A stretch of DNA of 64,000 nt from Kitasatospora terrestris. Its GTDB lineage: Bacteria > Actinomycetota > Actinomycetes > Streptomycetales > Streptomycetaceae. The stretch is from the NCBI RefSeq assembly GCF_039542905.1, contig NZ_BAABIS010000001.1:1426001-1490000 (forward strand), read 5' to 3'. The notes under the pieces were generated by a model. The model had not been told where the DNA came from, ran no database searches, and saw nothing but the letters and a program-made list of their open reading frames with translations. Position 1 is the stretch's first letter, and each line of letters opens with the position of its first letter. Positions 7,591 through 16,571 of the stretch are shown here, in pieces. Position numbers and translations under genes: made by a program.

Positions 7591-8589
7591 ATGACTCGCA
7601 TCGCCGTCAACGGATTCGGTCGCATCGGACGCAACGTCGTGCGGGCCCTCATCGAGCGCGACAGCAAGCTGGAGATCGTCGCGGTCAACGACCTCACCGA
7701 GCCCAAGGCGCTCGCCCGTCTGCTGAAGTACGACACCACCTCCGGCCGCCTGGGCCGCCCGGTGGAGGTCGAGGGCGACACCCTGGTGGTCGACGGCCGC
7801 CGGATCAAGGTGCTGGCCGAGCGCGACCCGGCCAACCTGCCGTGGGCCGAGCTCGGTGTGGACATCGTGCTGGAGGCGACCGGCCGGTTCACCGCCGCGT
7901 CCGCCGCCCGCGCCCACCTCGACGCCGGTGCGAAGAAGGTCCTGGTCAGCGCGCCGTCCGACGGCGCCGACGTGACGCTCGCCTACGGCGTGAACACCGA
8001 CGCGTACGACCCGGAGGTGCACACCGTCGTCTCCAACGCCTCCTGCACCACCAACGCGCTCGCCCCGCTGGCCGCGGTCCTCGACCAGCTGGCCGGCATC
8101 GAGCACGGCTTCATGACCACCGTGCACGCCTACACCCAGGAGCAGAACCTCCAGGACGGCCCGCACCGCGACCCGCGCCGTGCCCGCGCCGCCGGCGTGA
8201 ACATCGTGCCGACCACCACCGGCGCCGCGAAGGCGATCGGCCTGGTCCTGCCGAACCTGGACGGCAAGCTCTCCGGCGACTCGATCCGCGTGCCCGTGCC
8301 GGTCGGCTCGATCGTCGAGCTGAACACCACGGTCTCCCGCGAGGTCACCCGCGAGGAGATCCTGGCCGCCTACCGCGCCGCCGCCGAGGGCCCGCTGGCC
8401 GGCGTCCTGGAGTACTCCGACGACCCGCTGGTCTCCGCGGACATCACCGGCAACCCGCACTCCTCGATCTTCGACTCCGAGCTCACCCGGGTCGACGGCA
8501 AGCACGTCAAGGTCGTCGCCTGGTACGACAACGAGTGGGGCTTCTCCAACCGCGTGGTCGACACCCTCGACCTGCTCGCCGCGCACTGA
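7591..8589 (+). CDS. gap: Glyceraldehyde-3-phosphate dehydrogenase, type I
   Basis: A 332-residue GAPDH of normal length. It oxidises glyceraldehyde-3-phosphate to 1,3-bisphosphoglycerate with NAD(P) and phosphate in cytoplasmic glycolysis. The N-terminal nucleotide fold starts RIAVNGFGRIGRNVVRAL, and the strand end VNDLTEPKALARLLKYDTTSG is typical of the NAD-type enzymes. The catalytic Cys is at about 152 in SNASCTTN, with its activating His at about 179 in TVHAYTQEQNLQD. The C-terminal signature WYDNEWGFSNRVVD is intact. The ATG at 7591 follows GGAACGGAAACGGGAG. It is monocistronic, convergent with the sugar kinase gene, and has an inverted repeat upstream. Streptomycetes often carry several gap paralogues, so this need not be the main one. 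Confidence 0.95.
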   Translation: MTRIAVNGFGRIGRNVVRALIERDSKLEIVAVNDLTEPKALARLLKYDTTSGRLGRPVEVEGDTLVVDGRRIKVLAERDPANLPWAELGVDIVLEATGRFTAASAARAHLDAGAKKVLVSAPSDGADVTLAYGVNTDAYDPEVHTVVSNASCTTNALAPLAAVLDQLAGIEHGFMTTVHAYTQEQNLQDGPHRDPRRARAAGVNIVPTTTGAAKAIGLVLPNLDGKLSGDSIRVPVPVGSIVELNTTVSREVTREEILAAYRAAAEGPLAGVLEYSDDPLVSADITGNPHSSIFDSELTRVDGKHVKVVAWYDNEWGFSNRVVDTLDLLAAH

Positions 8590-8593
8590 CGCG

Positions 8594-8620
8594 GCGGCCC
8601 GCCGCTCAGCGACGGGCCGC
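8594..8620. terminator. Hairpin between convergent gap and sugar kinase genes
   Basis: Arms GCGGCCCG (8594-8601) and CGGGCCGC (8613-8620) form a perfect 8-bp stem with an 11-base loop. It lies between the two converging stops and partly within the kinase's last codons, so it may serve both strands. Confidence 0.4.
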
Positions 8621-9499
8621 GAGTTCCTCCGCGGTCGGCGGGTTGGCGCCGGCCCTGGAGACGGTGACGGCGGCGGCCTCGGAGGCCGCCGCCATCGCCG
8701 TTCCCACGTCCGCGCCGTCCGCCAGCGCGTCCAGCACCGCCGCCATGAACGAGTCCCCGGCGCCGACCGTGTCCACCACCTCGGCCGGCACGGCCGCCGC
8801 CCGGACCTCGCCCTCCGCGGTCAGCGCGAACGCCCCCTCCGCGCCCCGGGTCACGATCACCGTGCGCGGACCCGACGCCAGCCACCGGGCCGCGCTCTCC
8901 CGCACCGGGACGCCCGGGTACAGCCACTCCAGGTCCTCGTCGCTGGCCTTCACCACGTCGCTCAGCGCCACGCACTCCTCCACCGCGGCCACCCCGGCCG
9001 CCCGCTCCCCGAACAGCGCGGGCCGCACGTTCGGGTCGTACGACACGCTCGCCCCCGCCGCCCGCAGCTCCCGCAGCAACCCGCGCGCCACCGCCCCGCC
9101 CGGCTCCACGACCGCGGCGATCGACCCCAGGTGCACCCGCGGCGCGCCCGGCAGCACAGCCGGCCGGCGCAGGCTCCAGCCGATCGCGAACGCGTACGAC
9201 GCCTTGCCGTGCCCGTCGACCGTGACCACCGCCACCGGTGTGTCCACCGCCTGACCGTCCGTCAGCACCTCGACCCCGGCCCCGCGCAGGTGCGCCCCGA
9301 TCAGCGCCCCCATCGCGTCCTCCCCCACCTGCGTCAGCAGCGCCACCCGCCGCCCGAGCCGTGCCAGCCCGAACGCCACGTTCGCCGGGCTCCCGCCCGC
9401 ATGCGGCCGGTCCGCCTCCCTCGGCGCGCGCACCACGTCGGCGACGCACTCACCGATGACCAGGAACTCGACGCCGCCGGCGCTGCTCGACTCAACCAC
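8606..9499 (-). CDS. PfkB-family carbohydrate kinase (fructokinase-like)
   Basis: A 297-residue ribokinase/PfkB enzyme, phosphorylating a sugar with ATP in the cytoplasm. The N-terminal signature GGSPANVAFGLARLGRRVAL is near residue 40. The C-terminal signature VDTVGAGDSFMAAVLDAL is near residue 245 and carries the catalytic Asp and anion hole GAGD. The ATP-contact strand TVIVTRGAEGAFAL is also present. The motif layout is closest to bacterial fructokinases, but sugar specificity is not certain. The GTG at 9499 is chosen because it lies just before the conserved first strand VEFLVIGECVADVV; longer versions add non-coding-like sequence. No operon partner. Confidence 0.85.
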   Translation of the reverse strand: MVESSSAGGVEFLVIGECVADVVRAPREADRPHAGGSPANVAFGLARLGRRVALLTQVGEDAMGALIGAHLRGAGVEVLTDGQAVDTPVAVVTVDGHGKASYAFAIGWSLRRPAVLPGAPRVHLGSIAAVVEPGGAVARGLLRELRAAGASVSYDPNVRPALFGERAAGVAAVEECVALSDVVKASDEDLEWLYPGVPVRESAARWLASGPRTVIVTRGAEGAFALTAEGEVRAAAVPAEVVDTVGAGDSFMAAVLDALADGADVGTAMAAASEAAAVTVSRAGANPPTAEELAARR

Positions 9500-9672
9500 G
9501 GTGCGGACCCTTCGCCACTCGAAGGGAACACCTCGTCCCCTCCCCACGCACCGTACCCGGTTCGCGCCCACGCCCCGCCCGGGACGGTCTCGACGGGAAC
9601 CGCATCGAGACCGGCACGGCGCACCTGGACTACGTCCGGCACGATCCGGGCCGTTGAGCGCAACGTCCGGGA

Positions 9673-10476
9673 TCAACTCGCGGCGGGGAGGTGGCGCCTT
9701 GCCGCGAGGCAGGCCGCCGTGCGAAGCCTCGCGCAGTAGGAGGCGCAGTACTCCTCGTCGATCAGCGGCACGATCCTCTCCAGGTGCGCGATGCACGCCC
9801 AGAGGACGGCGACGCCGTCGCCGTCGAGCCCTCCGCCGAGCTCGCGCCGGACGAGTCCCGCGACGTCGGCGTCCAGCAGGATCAGGTCCACCCCGTCGAT
9901 GTCCGTACCGCGGAAGCTCTCGGGGAACGGCGCCCGCAGGTGTTCCTCCCACAGCACCGCGAGCCGATCACCAGCTCGGGCTCCGCCCCCGTCGGCGGCC
10001 GCCGGCAGCGGCCGCAGGAGCAGCGCGACGGCGTCGAAGACGGCCCGCACCCTGACGACGGCGCCCTCCGGACGGAGAGCACCGCTGGTCGCGGCGCCCC
10101 GCGCGACCCTGTCCCGCAGGAGTCGGCCGCGGTCGAGCTCGGCAGCCAGGTCGCCCGGGAGGAGTCCCGCGGCGGCGGCCCGCCCGATGAGGTCCTGCAG
10201 CGGTGCGTCGACGGCCAGGCGCTCGGCGAGCACCTGCTCCAGCGCGACCAGGGAATGTGTGACGGCGACCGTCGCGAACTCGTACCGGTAGAAGGAGTAC
10301 CTGAGGAGTTCTCGGGCGGTCTCCAGCCCGCTCATGACGTACATCGACGCGCCGCTCGGCATCACCAGGTCGGCCACCAGCGCTCGCATGTCCGCGAAGT
10401 CGAGCGCCACTCCCCACGCCCGGGGATCCTGGACCGGCACGGGGAGCGCTCTGGGCGACGACGTCGGAGCGCTCAC
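9673..10476 (-). CDS. Hypothetical helical protein
   Basis: A 267-residue protein with clean actinobacterial codon use and no recognised domain. It looks mostly alpha-helical. An early segment FADMRALVADLVMPSGASMYVMSG is followed by ETARELLRYSFYRYEFATVAVTHS. This resembles the start of a helical bundle also seen in proteins that assess HEPN-like or integrase-associated substrates, but that similarity is too weak to use. The C-terminal part is Cys-rich (EEYCASYCARLRTAACLAARR) and could hold a structural metal. There is no signal peptide or clear membrane segment. It is upstream of nothing on its strand and may be monocistronic. Confidence 0.65.
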   Translation of the reverse strand: MSAPTSSPRALPVPVQDPRAWGVALDFADMRALVADLVMPSGASMYVMSGLETARELLRYSFYRYEFATVAVTHSLVALEQVLAERLAVDAPLQDLIGRAAAAGLLPGDLAAELDRGRLLRDRVARGAATSGALRPEGAVVRVRAVFDAVALLLRPLPAAADGGGARAGDRLAVLWEEHLRAPFPESFRGTDIDGVDLILLDADVAGLVRRELGGGLDGDGVAVLWACIAHLERIVPLIDEEYCASYCARLRTAACLAARRHLPAAS

Positions 10477-10533
10477 CGGTGCAGTGTCGCCGCCCGAACG
10501 CCCGTCATGCCAGCGGATTTTCCCTCGTCGGCC

Positions 10534-12054
10534 TCACGCGGAGGCGACCGACCGCGGGAAGGCGAAGACGCCGTCGGGGTCGTACTGCCGGGCGACGTGC
10601 TTGAGGCGCGGCAGGTTCAGGCCGTAGTACTCGCGTCCCCAGTCCGGCTGGTCGGCGTCCAGGTAGTTCACGTACGCGCCGGAGGTGCCGAGCCGCACCA
10701 GTCCCTCGCGGACCGCGTCGACCGTCTCCGTCGCGGTCTCCTCCCCGGCCGCCGTCGTGCCGATGTAGATCTGCACGCTCGCCGAGGCCGTCCGGTGCGG
10801 GAACGCGGTCGCGTCCGGTGCGAGCTCGGCGACCGCGCCGCCGAGCGAGTCGAACAGCAGGTCCACTCCGGGGCGCCCGGTCGCCAGCGCGTCCACGCCC
10901 GCGGCGTCCAGCGGCCGGCCGATCATCTGCGATCCGGCGACGAAGCCCGTCCGCTGCAGCACCCCGCCCTCCCAGACCGGGTGGCACTGCTCGACGGTGT
11001 CGGTGAAGCACCCGGCCATGTACTTCATGGCGTTCAGGTAGTCCAGCTCCCGTACGCTGCGGGTGGCCGGCTGCACTCCGGCCGCCGCGACCAGCCGGTC
11101 CAGCTGCGCGTCGGCGCCCGTCTTGTCGCCCACCCAGCAGGCGACCACCTTCGCGCCCGGCGGCGTGCCTCCCGACACCTGGCAGCTCGCCCACATCTCG
11201 AACGGCGCCATCGCCACCCACGGCTGCCACGCGCCGAGCACGTCCGCGACCGAGCCGCGCGGGAAGGTGAGCGACGCGACGGTGAGCACCGGCGCCGGCT
11301 CGGTCCGGAACTCGAACTCGGTGACCACGCCGAAGTTGCCGCCGCCCCCGCCGCGCAGCGCCCAGTACAGGTCCGGCTCGCTGCTCTCGCACGCGTCCCG
11401 CAGGCACGCGTCCGCCGTCACCACCCGCGCCCCGGCCACCCGGTCGCAGGTCAGCCCGTACTTCCGGGCGAGCACCCCGATCCCGCCGCCCAGTGTCAGC
11501 CCGCTCACGCCCACCGTCGGGCACGACCCCGCCGGCATCAGCCGCCCGGCCGCCGCCAGTGCCGCGTACACCTCGATCAGCCGTGCCCCGGCGCCCACCA
11601 CCGCCGTGCCGTCCGGCCGCACCTCGATGTCGGCCATCAGCCGCAGGTCCATCACCAGACCGCCGTCCGGCACGCTGTACCCGAGGTAGTTGTGCCCGCC
11701 GCTGCGCGCCGCGATCGGGATCCCGTGCCCGCGGGCCACCTCCAGGCACGCCTGGACGTCCCCGGCCGAGGCGCACCGCGCCACCGCCGCCGGGTACTGG
11801 TCGTCGTGCAGCTCGTTGAACCCGAGCCGCTGCACCGGGTAGTCCGGGTCGCCCGGCATCACCAACCGCTCCCCCAGCCGCTGCCGCAGCGCCGCCCAGT
11901 CCGGCGGCACCGCCGCCCGGCGGCCCCGCCCGGGCCACGCCTCCACCCCGGGCCGCGGCACGCCCCCGTACGCCACCGCCTCCCGGCCCCCGGCCAGTGC
12001 CAGCGCCCCACCCGCACCCAGCGCCCCCAGGAACCCCCGCCGCCCGATCGCCAT
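10534..12054 (-). CDS. Tat-exported FAD-linked oxidase (berberine-bridge type)
   Basis: A 506-residue secreted flavin oxidase. The N-terminus is a Tat signal: GRRGFLGALGAGGALALAGG. Residues about 85-260 are an FAD-binding PCMH domain. His121 in RSGGHNYLGY is the usual 8-alpha-histidyl FAD attachment site. Cys178 in AGSCPTVGVSGLTLGGG lies at the position of the second, cysteinyl link in bicovalent enzymes. The short C-terminal berberine-bridge motif is present (YLDADQPDWGREYYGLNLPRL, then YDPDGVFAFPRS). Family members oxidise alcohols, sugars or secondary metabolites and release hydrogen peroxide. The substrate is unknown, and no biosynthetic cluster surrounds the gene. Confidence 0.9.
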   Translation of the reverse strand: MAIGRRGFLGALGAGGALALAGGREAVAYGGVPRPGVEAWPGRGRRAAVPPDWAALRQRLGERLVMPGDPDYPVQRLGFNELHDDQYPAAVARCASAGDVQACLEVARGHGIPIAARSGGHNYLGYSVPDGGLVMDLRLMADIEVRPDGTAVVGAGARLIEVYAALAAAGRLMPAGSCPTVGVSGLTLGGGIGVLARKYGLTCDRVAGARVVTADACLRDACESSEPDLYWALRGGGGGNFGVVTEFEFRTEPAPVLTVASLTFPRGSVADVLGAWQPWVAMAPFEMWASCQVSGGTPPGAKVVACWVGDKTGADAQLDRLVAAAGVQPATRSVRELDYLNAMKYMAGCFTDTVEQCHPVWEGGVLQRTGFVAGSQMIGRPLDAAGVDALATGRPGVDLLFDSLGGAVAELAPDATAFPHRTASASVQIYIGTTAAGEETATETVDAVREGLVRLGTSGAYVNYLDADQPDWGREYYGLNLPRLKHVARQYDPDGVFAFPRSVASA

Positions 12055-12275
12055 CCGCTACTCCTGCCACCCGCTCCGGCGCACCCGCCGCGCGCCCGCC
12101 GCACCTCGATCGTCCCCGACCCATCCCCTCCTCCCCCACACAACGCGCCCATCCCCGCCCACCTCGTGCCCACTGTCCTCCCCATGGCCCACAACCCCGG
12201 TGACATCCCGTCACCGATCCCGCCGCCCGCCGGCCCGTGCAGCACACCGACGACCGTTGAAGCGAGGGGACCACC

Positions 12276-12556
12276 ATGTCGGAGCAGCCCCGCACCGACG
12301 GCAAGGACCCGGAGGACGGCAGACGCACCAGTCCGCCCGCTCCGCCCGCGTCACCCCCTCCGCGCCGCCCGAGACCGGACGGGCCGGAGGCCGAGCGGTC
12401 CGAGCCGAACGAGGGCGACTCAACCCCACTCGCACTTCGACCTACCCGCCGATCGGCCCACCGTCCGCCGCCGCGCCACCTCCTCCCACGCCGCCGGCAC
12501 CCGCTGCGACGCCGAACCCCGCCGCCGCACGCGCGCCCGCCATGTCGCGGCTATGA
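12276..12556 (+). other. Possible small Pro-rich coding remnant in a gap of 550 bases
   Basis: Between 12055 and 12605 there is no convincing gene. An ATG at 12276 has a good ribosome-binding site (GAAGCGAGGGGACCACC). It opens a hydrophilic, Pro/Arg-rich frame, MSEQPRTDGKDPEDGRR and on. After about 48 codons the composition in that frame deteriorates. An adjacent frame from about 12420 to 12556 is Pro/Ala-rich (TYPPIGPPSAAAPPPPTPP). A frameshifted small gene is possible; chance in GC-rich DNA is equally likely. Confidence 0.25.
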
Positions 12557-12605
12557 CGCTTCGTCAGCTTCCGCTCAAGAAAGGGAATTTGATCGATCCG
12601 GCGCG

Positions 12606-13142
12606 CTACACCGCACCCGTCGTCCCGCCCGCGCCGGGGTCGGCCTGCACCGGCGCCCGCCCGACCAGCCGGTTCACCGCCGACGCGATCGTCCCCACGT
12701 CGCCTGGCTCGCTCCGTCGCAGCACGAACATCTTTGTCAGCGCGATCAGCACCGGCCCGACCAGGATCGCCATCGGCCAGTAGTGGCCCGCCGCCCCGAA
12801 CCAGATCGCCCCGCCGATGCACGACAGGCTCACCGCCGCACCCGCCGCGACCCCGACCAGGTGCTGCCGGTGGGCCTTCTCCGTCCGGTCGAGCCGCTCC
12901 CGCGACCTGGCGAGCTCCAGCTCGTACTGCCGGTCGGCATCCTTCAGCTCCAGCAGCCGCTGCTTGTGCTCGTGGTCGGCCTGGCGCATCCGGTACTCGT
13001 GGGTGCGCTGCAACTGCGGCTCCATCGCGGCGAACGCCGCCGCGAGGTGGCTCGCCGGGACGTCGGCCCACTCCCGCGCGATCTTGTGCGCCAGCTCCAG
13101 CTCCACCGAGCCGAGCATGACCTCGCCCTCCGGCTCAGCCAC
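12606..13142 (-). CDS. Hypothetical membrane protein with coiled coil
   Basis: About 178 residues. Residues about 35-95 are a charged helix with heptad character (YRMRQADHEHKQRLLELKDADRQ and beyond). Two transmembrane helices follow (GVAAGAAVSLSCIGGAIWF and YWPMAILVGPVLIALTKMF) and a Pro/Gly tail. The layout resembles DUF2335-like small membrane proteins, but no assignment is secure. The GTG at 13142 overlaps the stop of the upstream gene by 8 bases, and an internal ATG at 13121 is an alternative start. The overlap implies the two products are made together. Confidence 0.7.
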   Translation of the reverse strand: MAEPEGEVMLGSVELELAHKIAREWADVPASHLAAAFAAMEPQLQRTHEYRMRQADHEHKQRLLELKDADRQYELELARSRERLDRTEKAHRQHLVGVAAGAAVSLSCIGGAIWFGAAGHYWPMAILVGPVLIALTKMFVLRRSEPGDVGTIASAVNRLVGRAPVQADPGAGGTTGAV

Positions 13143-14094
13143 GGCCCGCCCCTCCCTGTCCGGCCCCGACCGGGCTGTCGTCACTACTGCCTCCGAGGCC
13201 TCCCGGCCCGTCCGGTGTCCGTCCCCATGACTGCGTCGGCGGCGGCCCGACCAGCAGGAACATCTCCGCCAACCCCATGCTGATCAGCCCGGCCGCCGCC
13301 GCGTAGTCCTCCGGCTCGTACGGCCCGCCGCCCCCCGAGCCCGCACCGCCACCCCCGGCGCCACCACCCCCGGCATCCGCGCCCCCCGCAGCCACCGCGC
13401 CCGCCACAGCCGACGGCCGCCCGGGCTCCGCGGGGGCCCCCCGGGCCCTGCCGCCCAGGTACTGGTCGATCGCCTGCTGCGCCAGCGCGGTCGCGGTCTC
13501 GGCGTAGCGCAGCCTCACCCGCGCCTCCTTCAGGGTGGCCGCCCGGTACTCGCCGCCGTTGGGTGGGCTCTCAAGCCGCACGACCTCCGCGGACAGCCGT
13601 TCCCGCTCGGCGAGGGAGTCGGCGAGTTCCTGCCGCAGGGCCATCTCCACGAGGTCGGCCCGGGCAGCGAGGGCGAGTTCCACCAACCCGGTCGCGCCGT
13701 CCAGGCGCCCGACCACGACCGGAACCCGGCTGCTCAGCACGGACGTTCGGGCCCCGGCCGACGCGGGCAGCCGGCCGTACAGCGGCCCGACCTGCACCAG
13801 CAGGTGACCGCGGTGCATGCCCACGACGCTCCCCGCCACCGACCGGTCGGGGGGCAGCGCATCCGCGAACGCTTGCCACGCGGCCCGGTCCGGCAGCGGC
13901 AGCAGCCGCCCGGTCCGGTCGCCCGTCAGCACGAACCGCACGACCTGCCGCGGGCACAGCGGAGCGCCGATCCCCGCCCGGTCGTAGTCGACCGCGTAGC
14001 TGTACCCGCCCGCCCCGACCGCCAGCACGTCCTCCGCGACGGCCTCGATCACCCCGACGAAGACGGACCCGGGCTTCGCCGCACCCCCCGCCAC
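13135..14094 (-). CDS. Hypothetical protein with OB-like N-terminus and helical middle
   Basis: A 319-residue protein from a GTG at 14094. The first 150 residues are beta-rich, with repeated GHLLVQVGPLYGRLPA-like stretches that suggest small barrel or OB-like modules. Residues about 145-215 form a charged helical segment (ELADSLAERERLSAEVVRLE). Then comes a Gly/Ala/Pro low-complexity linker with GGGGAGGGGAGSGGGG and a short hydrophobic helix YAAAAGLISMGLAEMFLLVG. No known family was recognised. It is the first gene of a two-gene unit with the coiled-coil membrane protein, into which it overlaps by 8 bases. Confidence 0.7.
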   Translation of the reverse strand: MAGGAAKPGSVFVGVIEAVAEDVLAVGAGGYSYAVDYDRAGIGAPLCPRQVVRFVLTGDRTGRLLPLPDRAAWQAFADALPPDRSVAGSVVGMHRGHLLVQVGPLYGRLPASAGARTSVLSSRVPVVVGRLDGATGLVELALAARADLVEMALRQELADSLAERERLSAEVVRLESPPNGGEYRAATLKEARVRLRYAETATALAQQAIDQYLGGRARGAPAEPGRPSAVAGAVAAGGADAGGGGAGGGGAGSGGGGPYEPEDYAAAAGLISMGLAEMFLLVGPPPTQSWGRTPDGPGGLGGSSDDSPVGAGQGGAGRG

Positions 14095-14232
14095 GCAGCC
14101 CCACCCCCACCCTCTGTCGATCCGCGGGACACGCTACGTTACAGCCGCCCCGGTGCCGGCCGTCACCGGTTCTGCGCACCTCGTGGAAATCCCCTCGCGC
14201 CGCCCGGCCGGCCCCGGCAAGACTGCTTGCCC

Positions 14233-14952
14233 ATGGACAGCACCCTCGCCAGCCTCGTCGCCGAGCTCGACTCGGACAGCACCGAGACCGCCGAGGACGC
14301 CCAGCACGCCCTGATCGCCCGGGGACCGGCCGTGCTGGACGCGGTCATCGCGGCAACGCCCCACCTCGCGCCGTTCGGGCAGCTGTGCGCGATCGAGGTG
14401 TTCAACGCGTTCGACGACCCGCGCCCGGCCGATGTGCTGATCGCCCTGCTGGGGAGCGAGAGCGACGTGGTGCGCAGTTGGTCGGCCGAGGCGCTGGCCT
14501 CGCTCGGCGTCATCCGCGCGGCACCCGCCGTTCGAAGCGCCTTCGATCGGTTCCGGCAGAGCGGCGACGACCCCTCCTGCAGCGAGGGTGTGGCCCTGCG
14601 CCAGGCCCTCACCGACCTCGGTGCCCGGCAGGCGGTGCTCCCCGCACGGGCCGCTGAGCTCCTGCGGAGCCCGAGTGAACTCACCTGGCCGACCGCCGAC
14701 CTCGCCGAGGTCGTTGCGGAGTTCGCCGCTCACCGGCAGGCGATCCTCTGCGTCCAGTTCTGGCGCGCGGACCCGAACGGCCACCGGTACTGGACCAAGG
14801 GCCCCGATCTGAGCTGGGAGGTCGACCGCCGGCTCCCGTGGGAGCAGACGGTGGCCGACTGCCGGGACTTCGCCCTGCTGGTCGCTGCCGAGGCCGACAA
14901 GTCCCCGAACCTGGTCGCCACCCTGGAGTGGATCGACGAGTCGGACCTCTGA
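14233..14952 (+). CDS. HEAT-repeat-like protein
   Basis: A 239-residue cytoplasmic protein. Residues about 1-125 consist of short helical pairs in HEAT/armadillo style. One clear repeat is DPRPADVLIALLGSESDVVRSWSAEALASLG, abbreviated here to its core LIALLGSESDVVRSWSAEAL. Asp/Arg sits at the usual turn positions. The C-terminal half (about 150-239) is a mixed domain with CVQFWRADPNGHRYWTKGP, not recognised. Such proteins usually mediate protein contacts. The ATG at 14233 is preceded by a -10 box TACGTT at 14135-14140. It converges on the sulfate/bicarbonate transporter gene and has no operon partner. Confidence 0.75.
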   Translation: MDSTLASLVAELDSDSTETAEDAQHALIARGPAVLDAVIAATPHLAPFGQLCAIEVFNAFDDPRPADVLIALLGSESDVVRSWSAEALASLGVIRAAPAVRSAFDRFRQSGDDPSCSEGVALRQALTDLGARQAVLPARAAELLRSPSELTWPTADLAEVVAEFAAHRQAILCVQFWRADPNGHRYWTKGPDLSWEVDRRLPWEQTVADCRDFALLVAAEADKSPNLVATLEWIDESDL

Positions 14953-15034
14953 CCTGCGGTCCGCCGCAACGCCGGAAGGACCCGCAGCCGCACGACGCGA
15001 CCACGGGCCCCGGAACCACGAACCACGGCCCCGG

Positions 15035-16531
15035 CTAGACCGCCGCCAGGGACGGCACGCCGAGCAACTCCACCTCGCTGCCCCGGTCGTGGCGCTCCTG
15101 CCAGGTCTGCAGCGCGCTGCGGCAGGCCCGGTCGAGGTAGCGCACGCCGGTCAGGTCGAGGCAGACGCACCGGTCGGCGGGCAGCTGTTCCAGCGTCTCC
15201 AGCAGCCTGGGCAGCCGCAGGAAGGTGGCGGTGCCGGTGAGCCGGACCAGCATGGAGCCGTCGGGGCGTTCGCCGACGGTGACCTGGAGCTGCGAGGTGT
15301 CCCAGGCGGACTTCAGGACGGCGAGCAGCAGTCCGAGCAGCACGCCTTCGAGCAGGTTGGTGACGACGATGCCGACGGCGGTGGCGGCCAGGATGACGGC
15401 CTCGCCGCGCTGGGCGCGCCAGAGCGGCACCAACTCCTTGACGGGCACCAGCTTGGCACCGGCGTGGATCAGCACGCCGGCCAGCGCGGCGAGCGGGATG
15501 GCGCCGAGCGCGTCGGGCAGCAGGACCACGAAGAGCAGCAGCCACAGGCCGTGCAGCACGCGGGAGGCCTTGGTCCTGGCCCCGGCCTGGACGTTGGCGG
15601 CGCTGCGGACGATGACGGCGGTCATCGGCAGGGCGCCGAGCACACCGCAGACGGTGTTGCCGACGCCCTGGGCGAGCAGTTCCCGGTCGTAGTCGGTGCG
15701 CGGGCCGTCGTGCAGGCGGTCGACGGCGGCAGCGCTGAACAGGCTCTCGGCGGAGGCGATCAGGGCGAACGCGAGCACGGTGCCGAGCATCGCGGTGCTG
15801 CCGAGCGCGCCGATCTCCGCCATGCCGGGCAGGTGGATCACACCGGCCAGGCCTTCCACCTCGACGCGGCCGATCGGCAGGTCGAGCAGGGCGGTGGCGA
15901 GGACGGCGATGCCGACGGCGCCGAGCGGGGCGGGGATCACCCGGACGCGGGCGGGGAGTCTGCGCCAGAGAACGAGCAGGGCGACGGTGCCGGTGCCGAC
16001 GGCGGCCGCGGCGAGGGCGGATCCGCCGCCGGTCAGGGTGTCGAGGATCAGCCGGGGGGTGCCGAGCAGTTTGGCGACCCCCTCGGCGGGGGCCTTGGCT
16101 CCGGCGGCGGCGTAGAGCTGTCCGGCGATCAGGACCAGGCCGATGCCGGCCAGCATGCCCTGCACCACGGACAGCGATATGGCTCTGAACAGTCGGCCCA
16201 ACTTCAAGGCCCCCATGGCCAGTTGAAGTAGCCCCGCAGCCGCGGTGATGACACCGAGGGCGGCCAGGCCGTGCTCCTGGACGGCGCCGAACACCAGGAC
16301 GGTGAGTCCGGCGGCGGGGCCGGAGACCTGCAGGCTGCTGCCGGGCAGCAGGCCGGTGACCAGTCCGCCGACGATGCCGGTGACCAGGCCGAGTTCGGCG
16401 GGGGCGCCGGAGGCGACGGAGACGCCCACGCAGAGCGGGAGGGCGACCAGGAAGACGACCAGCGAGGAGGGGAGGTCGGTGCGGAGTACCGTTCGGTACG
16501 CGGAAAGCCGAAGGGCGGGACGACGAGTCAT
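15035..16531 (-). CDS. SulP-family anion transporter (probable bicarbonate transporter)
   Basis: A 498-residue inner-membrane transporter. Residues about 10-390 give 10-12 hydrophobic helices with SLC26/SulP hallmarks: LVVFLVALPLCVGVSVASGA in helix 1, GLVTGIVGGLVTGLLPGS and LAFALIASAESLFSAAAVD. Residues about 405-495 are a STAS domain (VCLDLTGVRYLDRACRSAL). SulP proteins carry sulfate, bicarbonate or dicarboxylates. The next gene upstream, 40 bp away on the same strand, encodes a beta-carbonic anhydrase. That makes bicarbonate the most likely substrate, by analogy with BicA and with natural SulP-carbonic anhydrase fusions. Confidence 0.9.
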   Translation of the reverse strand: MTRRPALRLSAYRTVLRTDLPSSLVVFLVALPLCVGVSVASGAPAELGLVTGIVGGLVTGLLPGSSLQVSGPAAGLTVLVFGAVQEHGLAALGVITAAAGLLQLAMGALKLGRLFRAISLSVVQGMLAGIGLVLIAGQLYAAAGAKAPAEGVAKLLGTPRLILDTLTGGGSALAAAAVGTGTVALLVLWRRLPARVRVIPAPLGAVGIAVLATALLDLPIGRVEVEGLAGVIHLPGMAEIGALGSTAMLGTVLAFALIASAESLFSAAAVDRLHDGPRTDYDRELLAQGVGNTVCGVLGALPMTAVIVRSAANVQAGARTKASRVLHGLWLLLFVVLLPDALGAIPLAALAGVLIHAGAKLVPVKELVPLWRAQRGEAVILAATAVGIVVTNLLEGVLLGLLLAVLKSAWDTSQLQVTVGERPDGSMLVRLTGTATFLRLPRLLETLEQLPADRCVCLDLTGVRYLDRACRSALQTWQERHDRGSEVELLGVPSLAAV

Positions 16532-16571
16532 CGGGTCCTCGGTTTTTCAGAAGAAGGCGGACGGCGGCGGG

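Noticed and set aside
10534..14094. Possible biosynthetic gene cluster around the flavin oxidase
   Set aside because: No scaffold enzyme, tailoring partner, transporter or pathway regulator lies within several kb.
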